Source: Spirodela intermedia (taxonomy: Eukaryota; Streptophyta; Magnoliopsida; Alismatales; Araceae). Taken from it: a DNA stretch of 64,000 nt. Location of the stretch: assembly GCA_902729315.2 (NCBI GenBank), contig LR746264.1:10633878-10697877 (forward strand), in the 5' to 3' direction. Shown one piece after another: positions 47,501 through 61,970 of this stretch. The translations under genes were made by a program, and so were the position numbers. The stretch's first letter is position 1; each line of letters opens with the position of its first letter. Under the pieces are notes generated by a model. The model saw only the letters and a program-made list of their open reading frames with translations, had not been told where the DNA came from and searched no databases.

Positions 47501-48319
47501 ATCGCCACCCTCGTCTTCGCCTACAACACGGGCATGCTGCCGGAGATACAGGTTCCGCATGTAGCCCCCTCCATCTATGATCTGTACATAGTGTGCTCGC
47601 TGCGTCTTCACCAAACATCTGGTTCTTTCACATGCAGGCCACCCTGAGGCCTCCTGTTATCAGGAACATGGAAAAGGCGCTGTGGTTTCAGTTCACTGCC
47701 GGCGTGTTGCCTCTGTACGCCGTCGCCTTCATGGGCTACTGGGCATACGGGTCTTCGACATCGAGCTATCTCCTCAACAGCGTCAACGGCCCGGTCTGGG
47801 TCCTGACGCTGGCCAACATTGCCGCGTTTTTTCAAACAATCATCGCCCTCCACGTACCTCCTCTCTGTTCTTGAATCTCTTCCCTGGCTTTTCGAAATTT
47901 AGTCTGTAGCTCAGCACCTTGCTCTGAACGTCACGCAGATCTTCGCCAGCCCGATGTACGAGTTCTTGGACACGAAGTACGGGAGGGACAAAGGCAACGC
48001 CTTCTCTTTCGACAGGCTCTGGTTCAGAGTGGCCGTGAGAGGAGGCTACTTGACCATAAACACGCTGGTGGCCGCCCTGCTGCCGTTCCTGGGGGACTTC
48101 ATGAGCCTCACCGGCGCTCTCAGCACCTTCCCCCTCACCTTCGTCCTGGCCAACCACATGTATCTGACGGTGAAGAAGACCAAGATCTCGGCGCTGCAAC
48201 GGGCATGGCACTGGTTGAACGTCGTCGGGTTCAGCTGCCTGGCCGTCGCCGCCGCGGTGGCGGCCCTCAGATTCATTGTCCTCCACTCCACAACCTACGA
48301 CGTATTTGCAGATCTATGA
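44581..48319 (+). CDS. ProT: Proline transporter ProT3 (amino acid/auxin permease family)
   Basis: Predicted 440-residue proton-coupled importer of proline and betaines at the plasma membrane. Exons: 44581-44671, 45511-45735, 46269-46363, 47066-47255, 47427-47551, 47638-47853, 47939-48319. Phases agree and the exon lengths equal those of ProT1. Motifs: [104 protein letters not shown]. It is the copy closest to the family consensus. The frame is open to an earlier ATG at 44446 (45 extra residues, acidic, Ser-rich). I chose 44581 because it is shared with ProT1, gives the usual family length, and lies downstream of the TATA-like box. A DYW PPR gene follows 123 bp after the stop. Confidence 0.92.
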
Positions 48320-48381
48320 GGCTCCGACCTAAAGCAAGGCTCAAGGTGGTGCTTGCTTACAACACTTCTATTAGTGCTTGT

Positions 48382-48387
48382 AATAAA
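48382..48387 (+). other. Poly(A) signal of ProT3
   Basis: AATAAA 62 bp after the ProT3 stop and only 55 bp before the ATG of the PPR gene, so the 3' end of one transcription unit abuts the start of the next. Confidence 0.5.
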
Positions 48388-48442
48388 AAACAACATTGTA
48401 TATTCATCAAGGCTCCTTGATTAATTAACCCGTCCGGCTCGC

Positions 48443-50449
48443 ATGGGCGACTCGCGTTCTCTTCTGCTTCCCGGCCCCCGGTCCGCCCTCTTTCCGGCGA
48501 CCTCCTCGGCGTCCTCATCATCGTCTTCCTGTCGCCGGCGATCAGCCAAGGACGAGTTCGTCAAGCTGTGTTCAGGCGGGCACCTGGGGCAGGCCTTCAG
48601 TGCCTTCCGAGCAGAGATATGGGCGGACCCTTCCCTCTTCATCCACATCCTGCAAACGTGCCTGCGCAGGACGTCCCTGCGAGGTGCCAAGCAGGTGCAC
48701 GCCATCGTGCTCACCGCCGGCGCCTCCGGCGACCGGTTCATCTCCAATCACCTCCTCAATCTCTACTCCAAGATCGGACTTCTGCAGGAGGCCGTTAAGG
48801 TGTTCGCCTTCATGCCAAGGAGGAACGTCATGTCCTCCAACATCCTCATCGGCGGGTTCATCCAGAACGGCGACCTGCAGTCGGCCCGCCGGGTGTTCGA
48901 CGAAATGCATGAGAGGAACGTTGCTACCTGGAACGCCATGGTGGCCGGCCTCACGGAGTTTGGACTCAACGAGGAAGGCCTGGATTTGTTCTCCCAGATG
49001 CACCGCCAGCAGCTGAGGGCCGACGAGTTCACTCTGGGAAGCATTCTCAGAGGATGCGCCGGCGTTAAATCCGCCCTCTTCGGCCGCCAGATCCACTCTC
49101 TCGTCGCCAAGTCCGGCTTCCAATCGGATCTCTGCGTGGGGAGCTCTCTGGCTCACATGTACATGAAGTGCGGTTTCCCGGAGGAGGGGGAGATGGCGCT
49201 ACAGAGCCTCCCCTTCCTCAACGTCGTCGCCTGCAACACCATCGTCGCCGGCAGGGCGCAGAACGGAGACGCGGAGGGAGCCCTCCGCCACTTCTCCCTG
49301 ATGAAGTCCTGGGGGGTGGAACCGGACAAGATCACCTTTGTCAGCGCTGTCAGCTCCTGCTCCGAGCTGGCGACACTCGGACAGGGCCGGCAAGTCCACG
49401 CCCAGGCCGTCAAGGCCGGGGTCAACTCTGAAGTCGCCGTCCAGAGCTCTCTGGTGAGCATGTACTCCAAGTGCGGCAGCCTGAGCGACGCCGCCGCCGT
49501 CTTCTGTGAGTCGGGTGCTTCAGACGACGTCTTGTGGAGTGCCATGATCGCCGCCTATGGATTCCACGGGCACGGACGGAGAGCCATCGAGATGTTCGAG
49601 AGAATGACGATGGAAGGAATGGAGCCGAACGAGGTGACCTTCTTAGCCGTGCTATACGCCTGCAGCCACACCGGGTTGAAGGAGGAAGGAAGGGCCGTCT
49701 TCAACCTCATGACCTCCGATTACGGCCTCCAGCCTCGGCTGGAGCACTACACCTGCATGGTGGATCTGCTCGGGAGGGCGGGGGCCTTGGGGGAGGCGGA
49801 AGGTCTGATCAAATTCATGCCCGTCGAAGCCGACGCCGTCATATGGAAGACGCTCCTGTCCGCCTGCAAGATCCACAGGGAGACGGAGATGGCGAAGCGG
49901 GTGGCGAAGGAGCTTCTGCGGCTGGACCCCCTCGACTCGGCTTCCTACGTACTCCTATCCAACATCCACGCCACGGCGGAACGGTGGAAGGACGTCTCCG
50001 AGGTGAGGGAAGCCATGAGGGGGATGAGGGTGAAGAAGGAGCCGGGGATAAGCTGGCTCGAGCTGAAGAACAAGGTCCACCAGTTCTCCACTGGGGACCG
50101 ATCGCACCAGAGGTGGAGGGAGATCGATGGGTTCTTGAGCGAGCTGGCGACCAAGATGAAGCAGCGTGGCTACGTTCCCGACACCACCATGGTCCTCCAC
50201 GACATGGAAGAAGAAGAGAAAGAAGAGAGCCTGGCATACCACAGCGAGAAGATCGCTGTGGCCTTCGCGATCCTGAGCACCCCGCCCGGCGCCGGGATAA
50301 GGATCATGAAGAACCTGCGGGTCTGCGGCGACTGCCATGCGGCGCTGACGTTCATATCAAAGATCGCCTCCCGGGAGATCATCGTCAGGGACGTGAGCCG
50401 CTTCCATCACTTCAGAGATGGGGAGTGTTCTTGCGGCGATTACTGGTGA
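48443..50449 (+). CDS. Pentatricopeptide-repeat protein, PLS class with E and DYW domains
   Basis: Intronless 668-residue protein, expected to act in a plastid or mitochondrion on RNA. Residues 1-40 are Ser/Arg/Ala-rich, like a transit peptide. From about residue 60 to 450 run PLS-type repeats (e.g. [80 protein letters not shown]). An E/E+ region follows ([20 protein letters not shown]), then the DYW domain with the deaminase signature HSEK, then CGDCH and the C-terminal CGDYW. DYW proteins of this type edit organellar C to U; the DYW catalytic and zinc residues are present. By memory it most resembles Arabidopsis At2g41080. Codon use is extremely GC-rich. Long open frames on other strands here are shadows. 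The editing site cannot be inferred. Confidence 0.95.
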   Translation: MGDSRSLLLPGPRSALFPATSSASSSSSSCRRRSAKDEFVKLCSGGHLGQAFSAFRAEIWADPSLFIHILQTCLRRTSLRGAKQVHAIVLTAGASGDRFISNHLLNLYSKIGLLQEAVKVFAFMPRRNVMSSNILIGGFIQNGDLQSARRVFDEMHERNVATWNAMVAGLTEFGLNEEGLDLFSQMHRQQLRADEFTLGSILRGCAGVKSALFGRQIHSLVAKSGFQSDLCVGSSLAHMYMKCGFPEEGEMALQSLPFLNVVACNTIVAGRAQNGDAEGALRHFSLMKSWGVEPDKITFVSAVSSCSELATLGQGRQVHAQAVKAGVNSEVAVQSSLVSMYSKCGSLSDAAAVFCESGASDDVLWSAMIAAYGFHGHGRRAIEMFERMTMEGMEPNEVTFLAVLYACSHTGLKEEGRAVFNLMTSDYGLQPRLEHYTCMVDLLGRAGALGEAEGLIKFMPVEADAVIWKTLLSACKIHRETEMAKRVAKELLRLDPLDSASYVLLSNIHATAERWKDVSEVREAMRGMRVKKEPGISWLELKNKVHQFSTGDRSHQRWREIDGFLSELATKMKQRGYVPDTTMVLHDMEEEEKEESLAYHSEKIAVAFAILSTPPGAGIRIMKNLRVCGDCHAALTFISKIASREIIVRDVSRFHHFRDGECSCGDYW

Positions 50450-50585
50450 TGCATCGAGGATTCCCGCGTTCGTTCTCACTCGCAGGCAATTCATCACAGC
50501 TGAAGCTGGCTTATTTTTTTTCTTGTGGTGTTTTTTTCGCTTTGTAATCGGGAGAAAATAATATCTAAATGATAACATGCAATAA

Positions 50586-50656
50586 GCGCATCTGGTGTAG
50601 TGGTATCATAGTACCCTCCCACGGTACTGACCGGGGTTCGATTCCCCGGATGCGCA
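50586..50656 (+). tRNA. tRNA-Gly (anticodon CCC)
   Basis: 71-nt cloverleaf: acceptor stem GCGCATC pairs with GATGCGC, anticodon stem GTACC/GGTAC closes loop CTCCCAC with anticodon CCC at 50618-50620, and T arm CCGGGGTTCGATTCCCCGG. Boxes A and B fit RNA polymerase III, and a T run (GGTTTTTTAG) follows at once as terminator. No intron; the CCA end is not encoded, as expected for a nuclear gene. It lies 136 bp after the PPR stop codon on the same strand. Confidence 0.97.
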
Positions 50657-51329
50657 GGTTTTTTAGTTCCCGCCACCTTCACCTGCCCTGGAACTGATTT
50701 TGGGCGTCCCCATACGCCACGAAGGGTTGGATCCTCACACGGGCCAGGCTTCGACCCTCCTCCCAAAGCCCCTACTGGTGCCTTCTTCTCGTTATGTATT
50801 CATATCTTTACATGATATTCATCAGTTGACTTTTGACAGAGAGTGAAAATTCCACAACGTTCGATCAGACCACCGGCCCTCCCAAATTTTTTAAACGAGC
50901 ACGAGATTTCCGCAGTTTTTAGATAGTGCGCGCAGTCGACAACGTTCGCTGAAGAGCGGTGTATACGCGAAAACGTACCGCTCCAGATTAATTGCCAGTG
51001 GCGGTCTGAGAGGCGAAGGCCCTGATGAAGCTCAAATTCTACCACAAATGAGAAAATATTTCCATCCTCTTCTTCCTCCTCTGTGTTCCAACTCTCCCTC
51101 TCTCTCCTCTCTTTTCCTCTCTCTCTCTCTCTCGGAGACCCTGGTGAATCACAGGAATATAGAGTTGGTGCTGGTCAAAACTGCGCCGCCTGCATGATCG
51201 ATCTCTTCAAACTCGGGCAGTTGTCTCGGGCGGGCGAGCAACCGCATTTCACGGAGCGAGGCTGCGGAGAGGGAAGCAGAGAAGCGAAGGAGGGGTGCGG
51301 TGATCCCCCAAGAATAAATCCTTCGGCCT
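50657..51329. other. Intergenic region between tRNA-Gly and the O-fucosyltransferase gene
   Basis: No gene seen. Contains a (CT)n/(TC)n stretch at about 51094-51134 and, near 51329, the 3' flank of the minus-strand gene. Confidence 0.5.
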
Positions 51330-55149
<3,820 letters not shown>

Positions 55150-55397
55150 AGTCCCCGCAGTTCGTGGCCACGAAGAAAAATATGACAGAGAAGGCAAACG
55201 GGAGGAGAACCCAAGAGAGGAAAGCGGGAAAGGAGTCGAGAGAAAGGGAGACGCGCACGGGACGACGACGGTCGCCAACCACCTCCTGGTCTTTCTCTCC
55301 TTTCCCGCCCCTCCTCTTTCTCTCCTCAGAATTCTTAGTTACTCCTAGGCAGGAAGAATTTCCCCTTCTCTCCTAGTGACGGGGATGCCGTCTTCTA

Positions 55398-55437
55398 CGC
55401 TCTCTCTCTCTCTCTCTCTCTGTATATATATATACTT
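55398..55437 (-). promoter_or_regulatory. Probable core promoter of the O-fucosyltransferase gene: TATA plus (GA)n
   Basis: On the minus strand GTATATATATATAC (55421-55434) is followed by a (GA)n run (about 55400-55420), about 270 bp upstream of the chosen ATG. GA/CT runs next to the start site are common in plant promoters and leaders. Confidence 0.5.
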
Positions 55438-55840
55438 GTTTTAGACGGTACCACACCAAGAGGTGAAGGTGGTGTGATCAAGATCCTCCTACATCGTTCT
55501 ATCGCCCGCGGTTTATCCTCGATCCCAAGTCGCAGCAAGTCTCCGCCGTCTGATCCCGCGGGCTCCGATCGAACCCTCCAGCTGTCATTAACATTCACGG
55601 TTTCATTGTCGGCGGCATTTAGGCCGCCCGATCTTTTCCAACGCGTTCGTTGACCGCAGACTTCAGTACGAGTCGCCCGTACGGGTCGCCGTACCACTGA
55701 GGGACGACAGAAATACCCCAATAAGAAAGAAAACGACACCGCATATTAAATCATCTCTCTCCCCCTCTCTCTCCCTCTCTCTTCTCTATCAGTGCCTTTG
55801 ATCATGCAAGGGATGGAATTGTAAATCTTAACACGAAAAG
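55438..55840. other. Upstream region of the O-fucosyltransferase gene
   Basis: GC-rich near the promoter, CT-rich at about 55750-55790. No coding sequence that I can support. Confidence 0.4.
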
Positions 55841-57785
55841 ATCAGGATAGAAGAGAGAGAGAGAGAGAGAGAGAGAAGAGGAATTTCTTGATTTGATGAA
55901 TGGAAAAAGTTATCTCTTTCTATGTCTCACAGGCCTCCAAAGATGAAACGTGTGCCCTCAAATGTGCCGCTCATTTTCATGAGACATGGTCCACAAGGAG
56001 CTATTTTGTTGTCTCTCGTGGGCCCATGAGAAACTGACCCACGAGAGGACCGTTTCTCACGAAGGGCATAAGGTTTTATTTTCTCACCCTCTCAAGTCAC
56101 GCTGATCTATCACATCGAGCTTATTTCTAAGGCATATAAAATAATGCTTCAAGAATAATTTCATTTTCGTGATAATATATATTAGTTGGTCTTTTGTAGA
56201 GATGAAGGATAATATTAATTACTTTTTTGTCATTTACTAACAAATTAAGCTCAATTTTGATGTACTTTATTTTGTGTATGAAAGACCAGACTCACAACAA
56301 CAGAATGATCTTAATGTTATCAAACTAGATATTCAACGGTGATGAAGATGGAAATTCAAACTCATGCAAAAGTGAAAAACATGTTCAAAACTAATAATGA
56401 GTAGCTTTTCTAATGATTTTGTACTCTTATTGCAGTGCTAAATCAGGCCATTGTACTTGTTTTTTATAACTCAAATGAAATGAGGTTGCACCAAAGGAAG
56501 GTAAGTTAACTACTAATACACTGTTGATCACTGGTAAGCTCAGCCTAATCTACTTTATTAAACTCACTAAGTTGAAGACTAGAGGAGAATTGAAGTAGTA
56601 AATCATATTTGATACCTCTTTTGATATAGTATGTGATGCATTTTATTATAATCTAATATTTTAAGTGCAAGTCAAGCATAAGTTGACTCACAATTGCATT
56701 TGTTGGTGAGATAGTAATGTTTTTGTGGAGAGATTTATAATTACTTATCTTGACTTTCTAAACTGATATATGAAAGAATATATCAATTATGATGAATTTG
56801 CATTTTAATTATCATGTAGCAAATACTACTCAAATCACTAAATGTAAACTCATCACTTAATGTTGTTCTAGAGAAACTTCCACATCCCTTACATATGAAC
56901 TCATAACACAAACAACATCAATGCAGATTGGTGATCACGATCACTCATTAGTGAAAATATCAGCACTCCTTACATATGAATTCATAACAAAAATATCATT
57001 GACACTCATTAATGATCTTGATGTATGCTCCCATTATGACTCATAATGACAATGCTTATGGAAGAATACTCAAGAAAGAGTGTTGTCATGTCATTATTGT
57101 CTCATGCACAATGAGATATACAAAGACCATCTAGAATGATTGACTTATTCAACTGTTAATATTATAGTTAATAGTCTATTGGTTTTAATCTTGCCAGAGT
57201 TACCATAACAAGATCACGATCGTCCACTGATTGATTAGTTGTAATAAGTTTATCTTCTAGGGCGGATGTCTATCATCTCGTGACCTAAAAGATATATAGC
57301 TTGGCGCACAATCGTAGAATCCTTGATTTAGAGTGAGAAACAAAAGCTCTGCCCCAACCTTCTTGGACATCGTTAGATGCGTGATGACCAACTACCAATA
57401 GGATGAGAGGCTCTATCATCGATGATATGAGGCATGAAATAACTACTTGGCATCACATTTGGAGGCGCTGCCATGGATCAATATCTTGTTGAACATGGAA
57501 ACACACAGAGATCATGTAAATAAAAAAGAGAGAAGAGATGATGAAGATAGAGAGACAGAACAGAGAAGATATAATTTATTGATTTGATAGATTACAAAGT
57601 TGCTAGGAGGTTTCCTTTTTATATGAATCTCAAAGGCCTCTAAGGATGAACCGTTGGACCGTTTCTCACGGATGGCCAACTCTTTTCTATGAGAACCAGC
57701 CCACAAGAGGACCATCTCTCACAGAGAGCGTTGGGTCTCATTTACAATAAGATTATTCATCATTTATCACGGGTATGCATCAGGC
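55805..57785 (-). mobile_element. Putative small LTR-type element (two direct repeats about 1.4 kb apart)
   Basis: The stretches 55850-56095 and 57520-57755 are related: GA-rich tract, tttcttgatttgatgaat / tttattgatttgatagat, ctcacaggcctccaaagatgaa / tctcaaaggcctctaaggatgaa, cccacgagaggaccgtttctcac / cccacaagaggaccatctctcac. On the minus strand the right copy can be read as TGATGCATACCC...GTTCAACA. The interior (56100-57490) is AT-rich with no recognisable gag or pol, so a TRIM-like or gutted element is likely. Exact ends and target duplication were not found. Confidence 0.45.
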
Positions 57786-57838
57786 AGAGGTCTGTTTCAA
57801 GTATGGGCTTCAGCGGCTAGGAGATGAAAGAAATCCGA

Positions 57839-60800
57839 CTACATCTTCAGCCACTCCAGGCAACAGCAGAGACCCCAACAGAACCTGGAAGGGTAGTCCC
57901 TCACGAACACCTCCCTGCTTAGCCCGACCACGTAGAAGCTGAAGGCCTGGCGGCGATGGGCCATGGTGACACGGGTGACGGGGATTACGGAAACCACATG
58001 CCTCTCGCAGATAATCCTTGCCGCTGGCGGCACCGGACACCGGCCTGCGACCACCTCCGATGAGAACTTGTTTAGGGAGTAGGAGTCGGGGAAGTAGGCG
58101 GGGCTGCACTGATGAGCCTGCGTGTTGCACAGCTGGACACCCTGCGCCCGGTGGAACACCTCCTCCGGCACCGAGGCGGCGCCGCTGGCCGCGCTGACCT
58201 TTCGGGTTGAAAGCGTCCTCCTGGGAATACAATCGACACACCAGAAATATCAATAAAACCAACATGCTAGGCATCAATTATTCCTCACCGCCTATGTTGT
58301 GGAACTATCAGACTTTACTCCTTCATATGAGCTTAAAAGAAGATCGGGGCATGGCCCAAGTAAATAAAGATAACTCAAAAGGTTAGCTGCATCGAAAATC
58401 TTTAATTTTCTCAAGAACCTGAGAGTCATACGGTGTGTGTGTGTATATATATATTTATTTATTTACCAGAGATGCTAGCATGTTAATGGAAATGTTAGAG
58501 TCATTAGGATTTGGGCCCAATAGGCCCATGCCGTCCCCTTCACTAAACCTTACCATCTAACAAGAGCAATCGTTCGTGCTAGGAGTGAGCCCCGACCCTG
58601 GCACGTCTGGCATTCTATTAAACCACGCGATCCGCATGTTGCACATGGAATCGAGCCTTTGCCAGAGCAATTAGTGCATCTGCAAAGAACCGAGACGGGT
58701 GAGGACATGTGACAGAAATTACACTACAGGATGCCCCTTTGACCAAGAGGATGTTGAAATCGACCGACTCACAGTGTGTCGGAACCGTCTTTGTGAGCAA
58801 TCAGGCCCCTTCCATAGCATGGAAGGCACTGGAACATCTGGTTTCTCTTGTATGACCCAGGTTCCTGGCTTTTGTTGCAGGTTCCACAAGCGACCTGCCC
58901 TCGCCCTTCACATCCTGCATTTTTTCAAGGAAATTAAAAAGGACGCCCAAGAAGATCCTACTATGAAAAATTCTGAGCCATATCCATAATTCCTACAGTG
59001 ATATGTGGGAAAATAAAAGTTCTCAGAGAAGAAACACGCTTCACAGATGGCGAATTTGGTCCAAAAGTCCTAAACTTCAGCAGCTGTAGCAATGTTTTCA
59101 CACTCTATTAAGGATTTTGAAGTTGTCATATTTAAAAAACAGCTCGATTTAATGGCTAGAGGTTGGGCTGCTTCGCTCATCCTCAGTCGGGTTTGTGGTG
59201 CATGGCTTCATAATGTGACCAGAAACCATGCTAATTTGATTGATAACAACGAGAAAGGTGATGACAGGATATATTTTCTATGGAACATGATAAAATTCAG
59301 GATGACTCTGTATAGCAATAGTACTATTATGCTCTCATTTAAATAACTAGAGGTGGATACATACCAGAGCATTTCTCCACGACTTCAGAATGAGGAATCT
59401 TGATCTTGGTTTCCTTTTGCGGTACATACAGAAGAGGAAACTCCGCCCTCAAGTCCAGCTCCCATATTCCCAGTTCAGGCCCGCGATCCCTCCCATCAAA
59501 TTTGCCGCCCTGGTAGGGCTCAATCTCTCTCATGGCCTCCCTTTCCTCTATAAAGGTTTCTAGGGTCCCAACGTATACATTACAGTCCTCCATCGCGCTG
59601 ATCTTCCAAGTTCGGGCAGGCTGACTCCCCCAACACCAATGGTGCCCTACATGGTCAATGAGTAGGTGTCGCGCTTCAACCTCATCCAGTATTGGCCTTT
59701 GGGATAACATATTGATAGAGAGAGAGAGAGAGAGAATATTCAGTAATAAGTTGGAGAAGGAATAATCAAAGAGGAAGAGCAAGCTCAAGGAGAAGCAAGC
59801 ACTACGGCACAGAGCATATTTTATTTGCTGTTGGGTGTCGTTGACTTCAACAATTCAGTTGCGGTGAATTCTATATACGACGTGGTGCTCACCTTCCTAG
59901 TTCATTTCCCCCATTTCCAGAGATGTCTCCGCCATAGCCTTCATGGAGGACGAGCGCATGATCTGCCGAATGATCATATGTAAGTTGACATTTATTACAT
60001 GATAAAATATTGAATTCATATGTCGAACACGGGGAATTAGAAGGGCAGGCACAGTTAAGAGGCAGGATGGACAAATCAAGTGGCTTGCTGAATGGCCACT
60101 AGAAGAGCGACTATATCCATCGGTTGCTAACTTTCAACCCATCACTGTAAATATATGGTTGAAGTTATAATTCTATAGCAATTTAACGTAATGGTTCCGA
60201 GATTCATTGGAAACTAATGGCGCAACAGGAGGAAGGCTTCAGCTTATGTTATCAGGGACCAGCAGACAAGAAACATTAACCTCGAATGTCCAAGAAAAAC
60301 GATGGAACATAAGAAAATAGGAATGGAACTGTAGTCCAAGAAGAAGGATTTAAAAAGGAAATTATATGGCTGATGACCGGTCATAAAATTATTTAGTATA
60401 TAAGACGGAAATTATCACCTCAAAAGAGTAATTAGGAAATAGGCATCTCAAACGGGAAAGTGAGTGCAAGAGGACCTTTATTCTGAAAAGAGTTTTAATA
60501 TGACGCTCCCAAAAAAAAAAAAAACAGAAATGGGGAACGGAACTTTCGATCAGTATAGGAGACAAACAGGTGAGAGGAATGCCCATTTATCGGAAAATAC
60601 AGGATATTTAAATGGAAAAAGGAAACAAGAGGTGATCAGCAGAATAAATTAGCTGGCCGTGTTACTTCTATGAAGCAATGCCTCGTTTAATTAACCACCA
60701 TTGACCGCCACGGCTTCCAAACATGCATAGATGATTCCTATAAACCATGTCGGAAGCTATGGATCACTTAACTCGACCCAGATAAGTAATTAGAACAACA

Positions 60801-61321
60801 ATCCGCCGACAGGATCTTCAAAGAACCGTCGCGAATGTAAGATGTTGACCCAGGCCTCTTACTGTTCCGGCAATCTGATATCCGCAAAGAAAACCATATA
60901 ACTTCAAGTCGATGTTCGTAACAAGTCGACGGATTGAATACCAGAACACAGAACAAATATTCCAATTTACCTGAATTATAGAACGCAATAGGGATTTGAA
61001 AAACAGAGAAGAAAAATTATCATACCGTGGCCGTGATCCGACTGGGGCGGCGAGCTGACCAGGGCGGCGTGAATGGAAGGGGGGTAGTATGACTCGGAGA
61101 ACGACGGCGCTGACCTGATCTCCTCGGCGCTGATGTCCGCCCCTGACACCGGCGGGAGGTGCACCGAGACCGTCCTCCCAACGTACTGGTAGGACTGCCA
61201 TTTCTCCTCGTCTTCCACTGAGAAACGAAGAGAATTCCGATCAAAAATGGGAGCCCGCAGGCGGCAGTGGGAGACGAGTATGAAGAAAAATCATACGCGA
61301 AGACAGCAGAGGCTGCTCCAT
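57839..61321 (-). CDS. SSUH2-like protein with DnaJ-type CxxCxGxG zinc-finger motifs
   Basis: Predicted 422-residue protein. Exons (5' to 3'): 61321-61297, 61217-61026, 59962-59893, 59696-59365, 58914-58773, 58679-58554, 58220-57839; phases agree. N-terminus MEQPLLSSLEDEEKWQSYQY, then ILDEVEARHLLIDHVGHHWC, WKISAMEDCNVYVGTLETFI, and a cysteine-rich centre: CSGCEGRGQVACGTC, CLPCYGRGLIAH, CTNCSGKGSIPCATCGSRG, CQTCQGRGSL. C-terminus RQAFSFYVVGLSREVFVRDY, then FCWGLCCCLEWLKM. This order matches SSUH2 homologues of plants and animals. Biochemical role is not established; the zinc-finger repeats resemble those of DnaJ, but there is no J domain. Exon 1 encodes only eight residues and is the least certain part. 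Confidence 0.87.
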
Positions 61322-61375
61322 GGCATAGAAATCGAGACGAGGGAGATCCTCCTTGGGGGATGAGGCAGAGAACAC

Positions 61376-61390
61376 CAATATATATGACCG
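61376..61390 (-). promoter_or_regulatory. TATA box of the SSUH2-like gene
   Basis: Minus-strand CATATATATTGG about 55-65 bp upstream of the ATG at 61321, a suitable distance for a short leader. Confidence 0.5.
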
Positions 61391-61399
61391 GGGAGAAGG

Positions 61400-61970
61400 G
61401 GGATCGCTCCTTCGCTGTGAAGGAACACAGATGGGGAGGGGGTCGAAAGGGTGGGGCCCAGCCGAGTCGACGTTCCCGCGGGACGCTACGCGAAAACGAC
61501 ATTAGCACCGCGTCCCGAAATCAAGGCCGTCCATTTGGGTCACTCGCCCGTCGGCCGTTTACGTACTTGTTGGTCTCATCGTGAACATTAGATCATCGCG
61601 AAGCATTATTTTTAAAAGGGCGAGATTCACGCCAATCGCAGGAGTCCATTTGCCCAGCAGCCCTCTTGCCGAATCCATTTGGATCTGATGGGTCCGGATC
61701 CAGATCTTGACAGATCGTGGCGGAATCGGCCTTCTTCGTTAATCTCAACTAATTCAGGTTCCATTAACGCGGTCATTATACCGCCAAACAATATTCGATA
61801 AATTTTAGACTATCTGCATCCACTGATTGTAACCAATTAAGGTATATTATCATATAATTACTTGTGAATGATCGATATAATTAATAGCATCCAGGTACTC
61901 TCCGACACGGACGAGAAAAGAGTTTATAACCAGCACCAGGCAACATGAGGAGGGCCCGGCGGCGGCTGGG
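61400..61970. other. Intergenic region between the SSUH2-like and ceramidase genes
   Basis: Upstream DNA of the SSUH2-like gene and 3' flank of ceramidase, which are in tandem on the minus strand. No gene seen. Confidence 0.45.

Noticed and set aside
49534-50547. A 337-residue open frame in another plus-strand frame within the PPR gene
   Set aside because: Shadow of a GC-rich coding sequence; the PPR frame has clear repeats and a complete DYW end.
60818-60900. Possible micro-exon in the SSUH2-like gene near 60880
   Set aside because: Splice-like AG and GT are present, but exon 2 (61217-61026) joins exon 3 (59962-59893) in phase without it.
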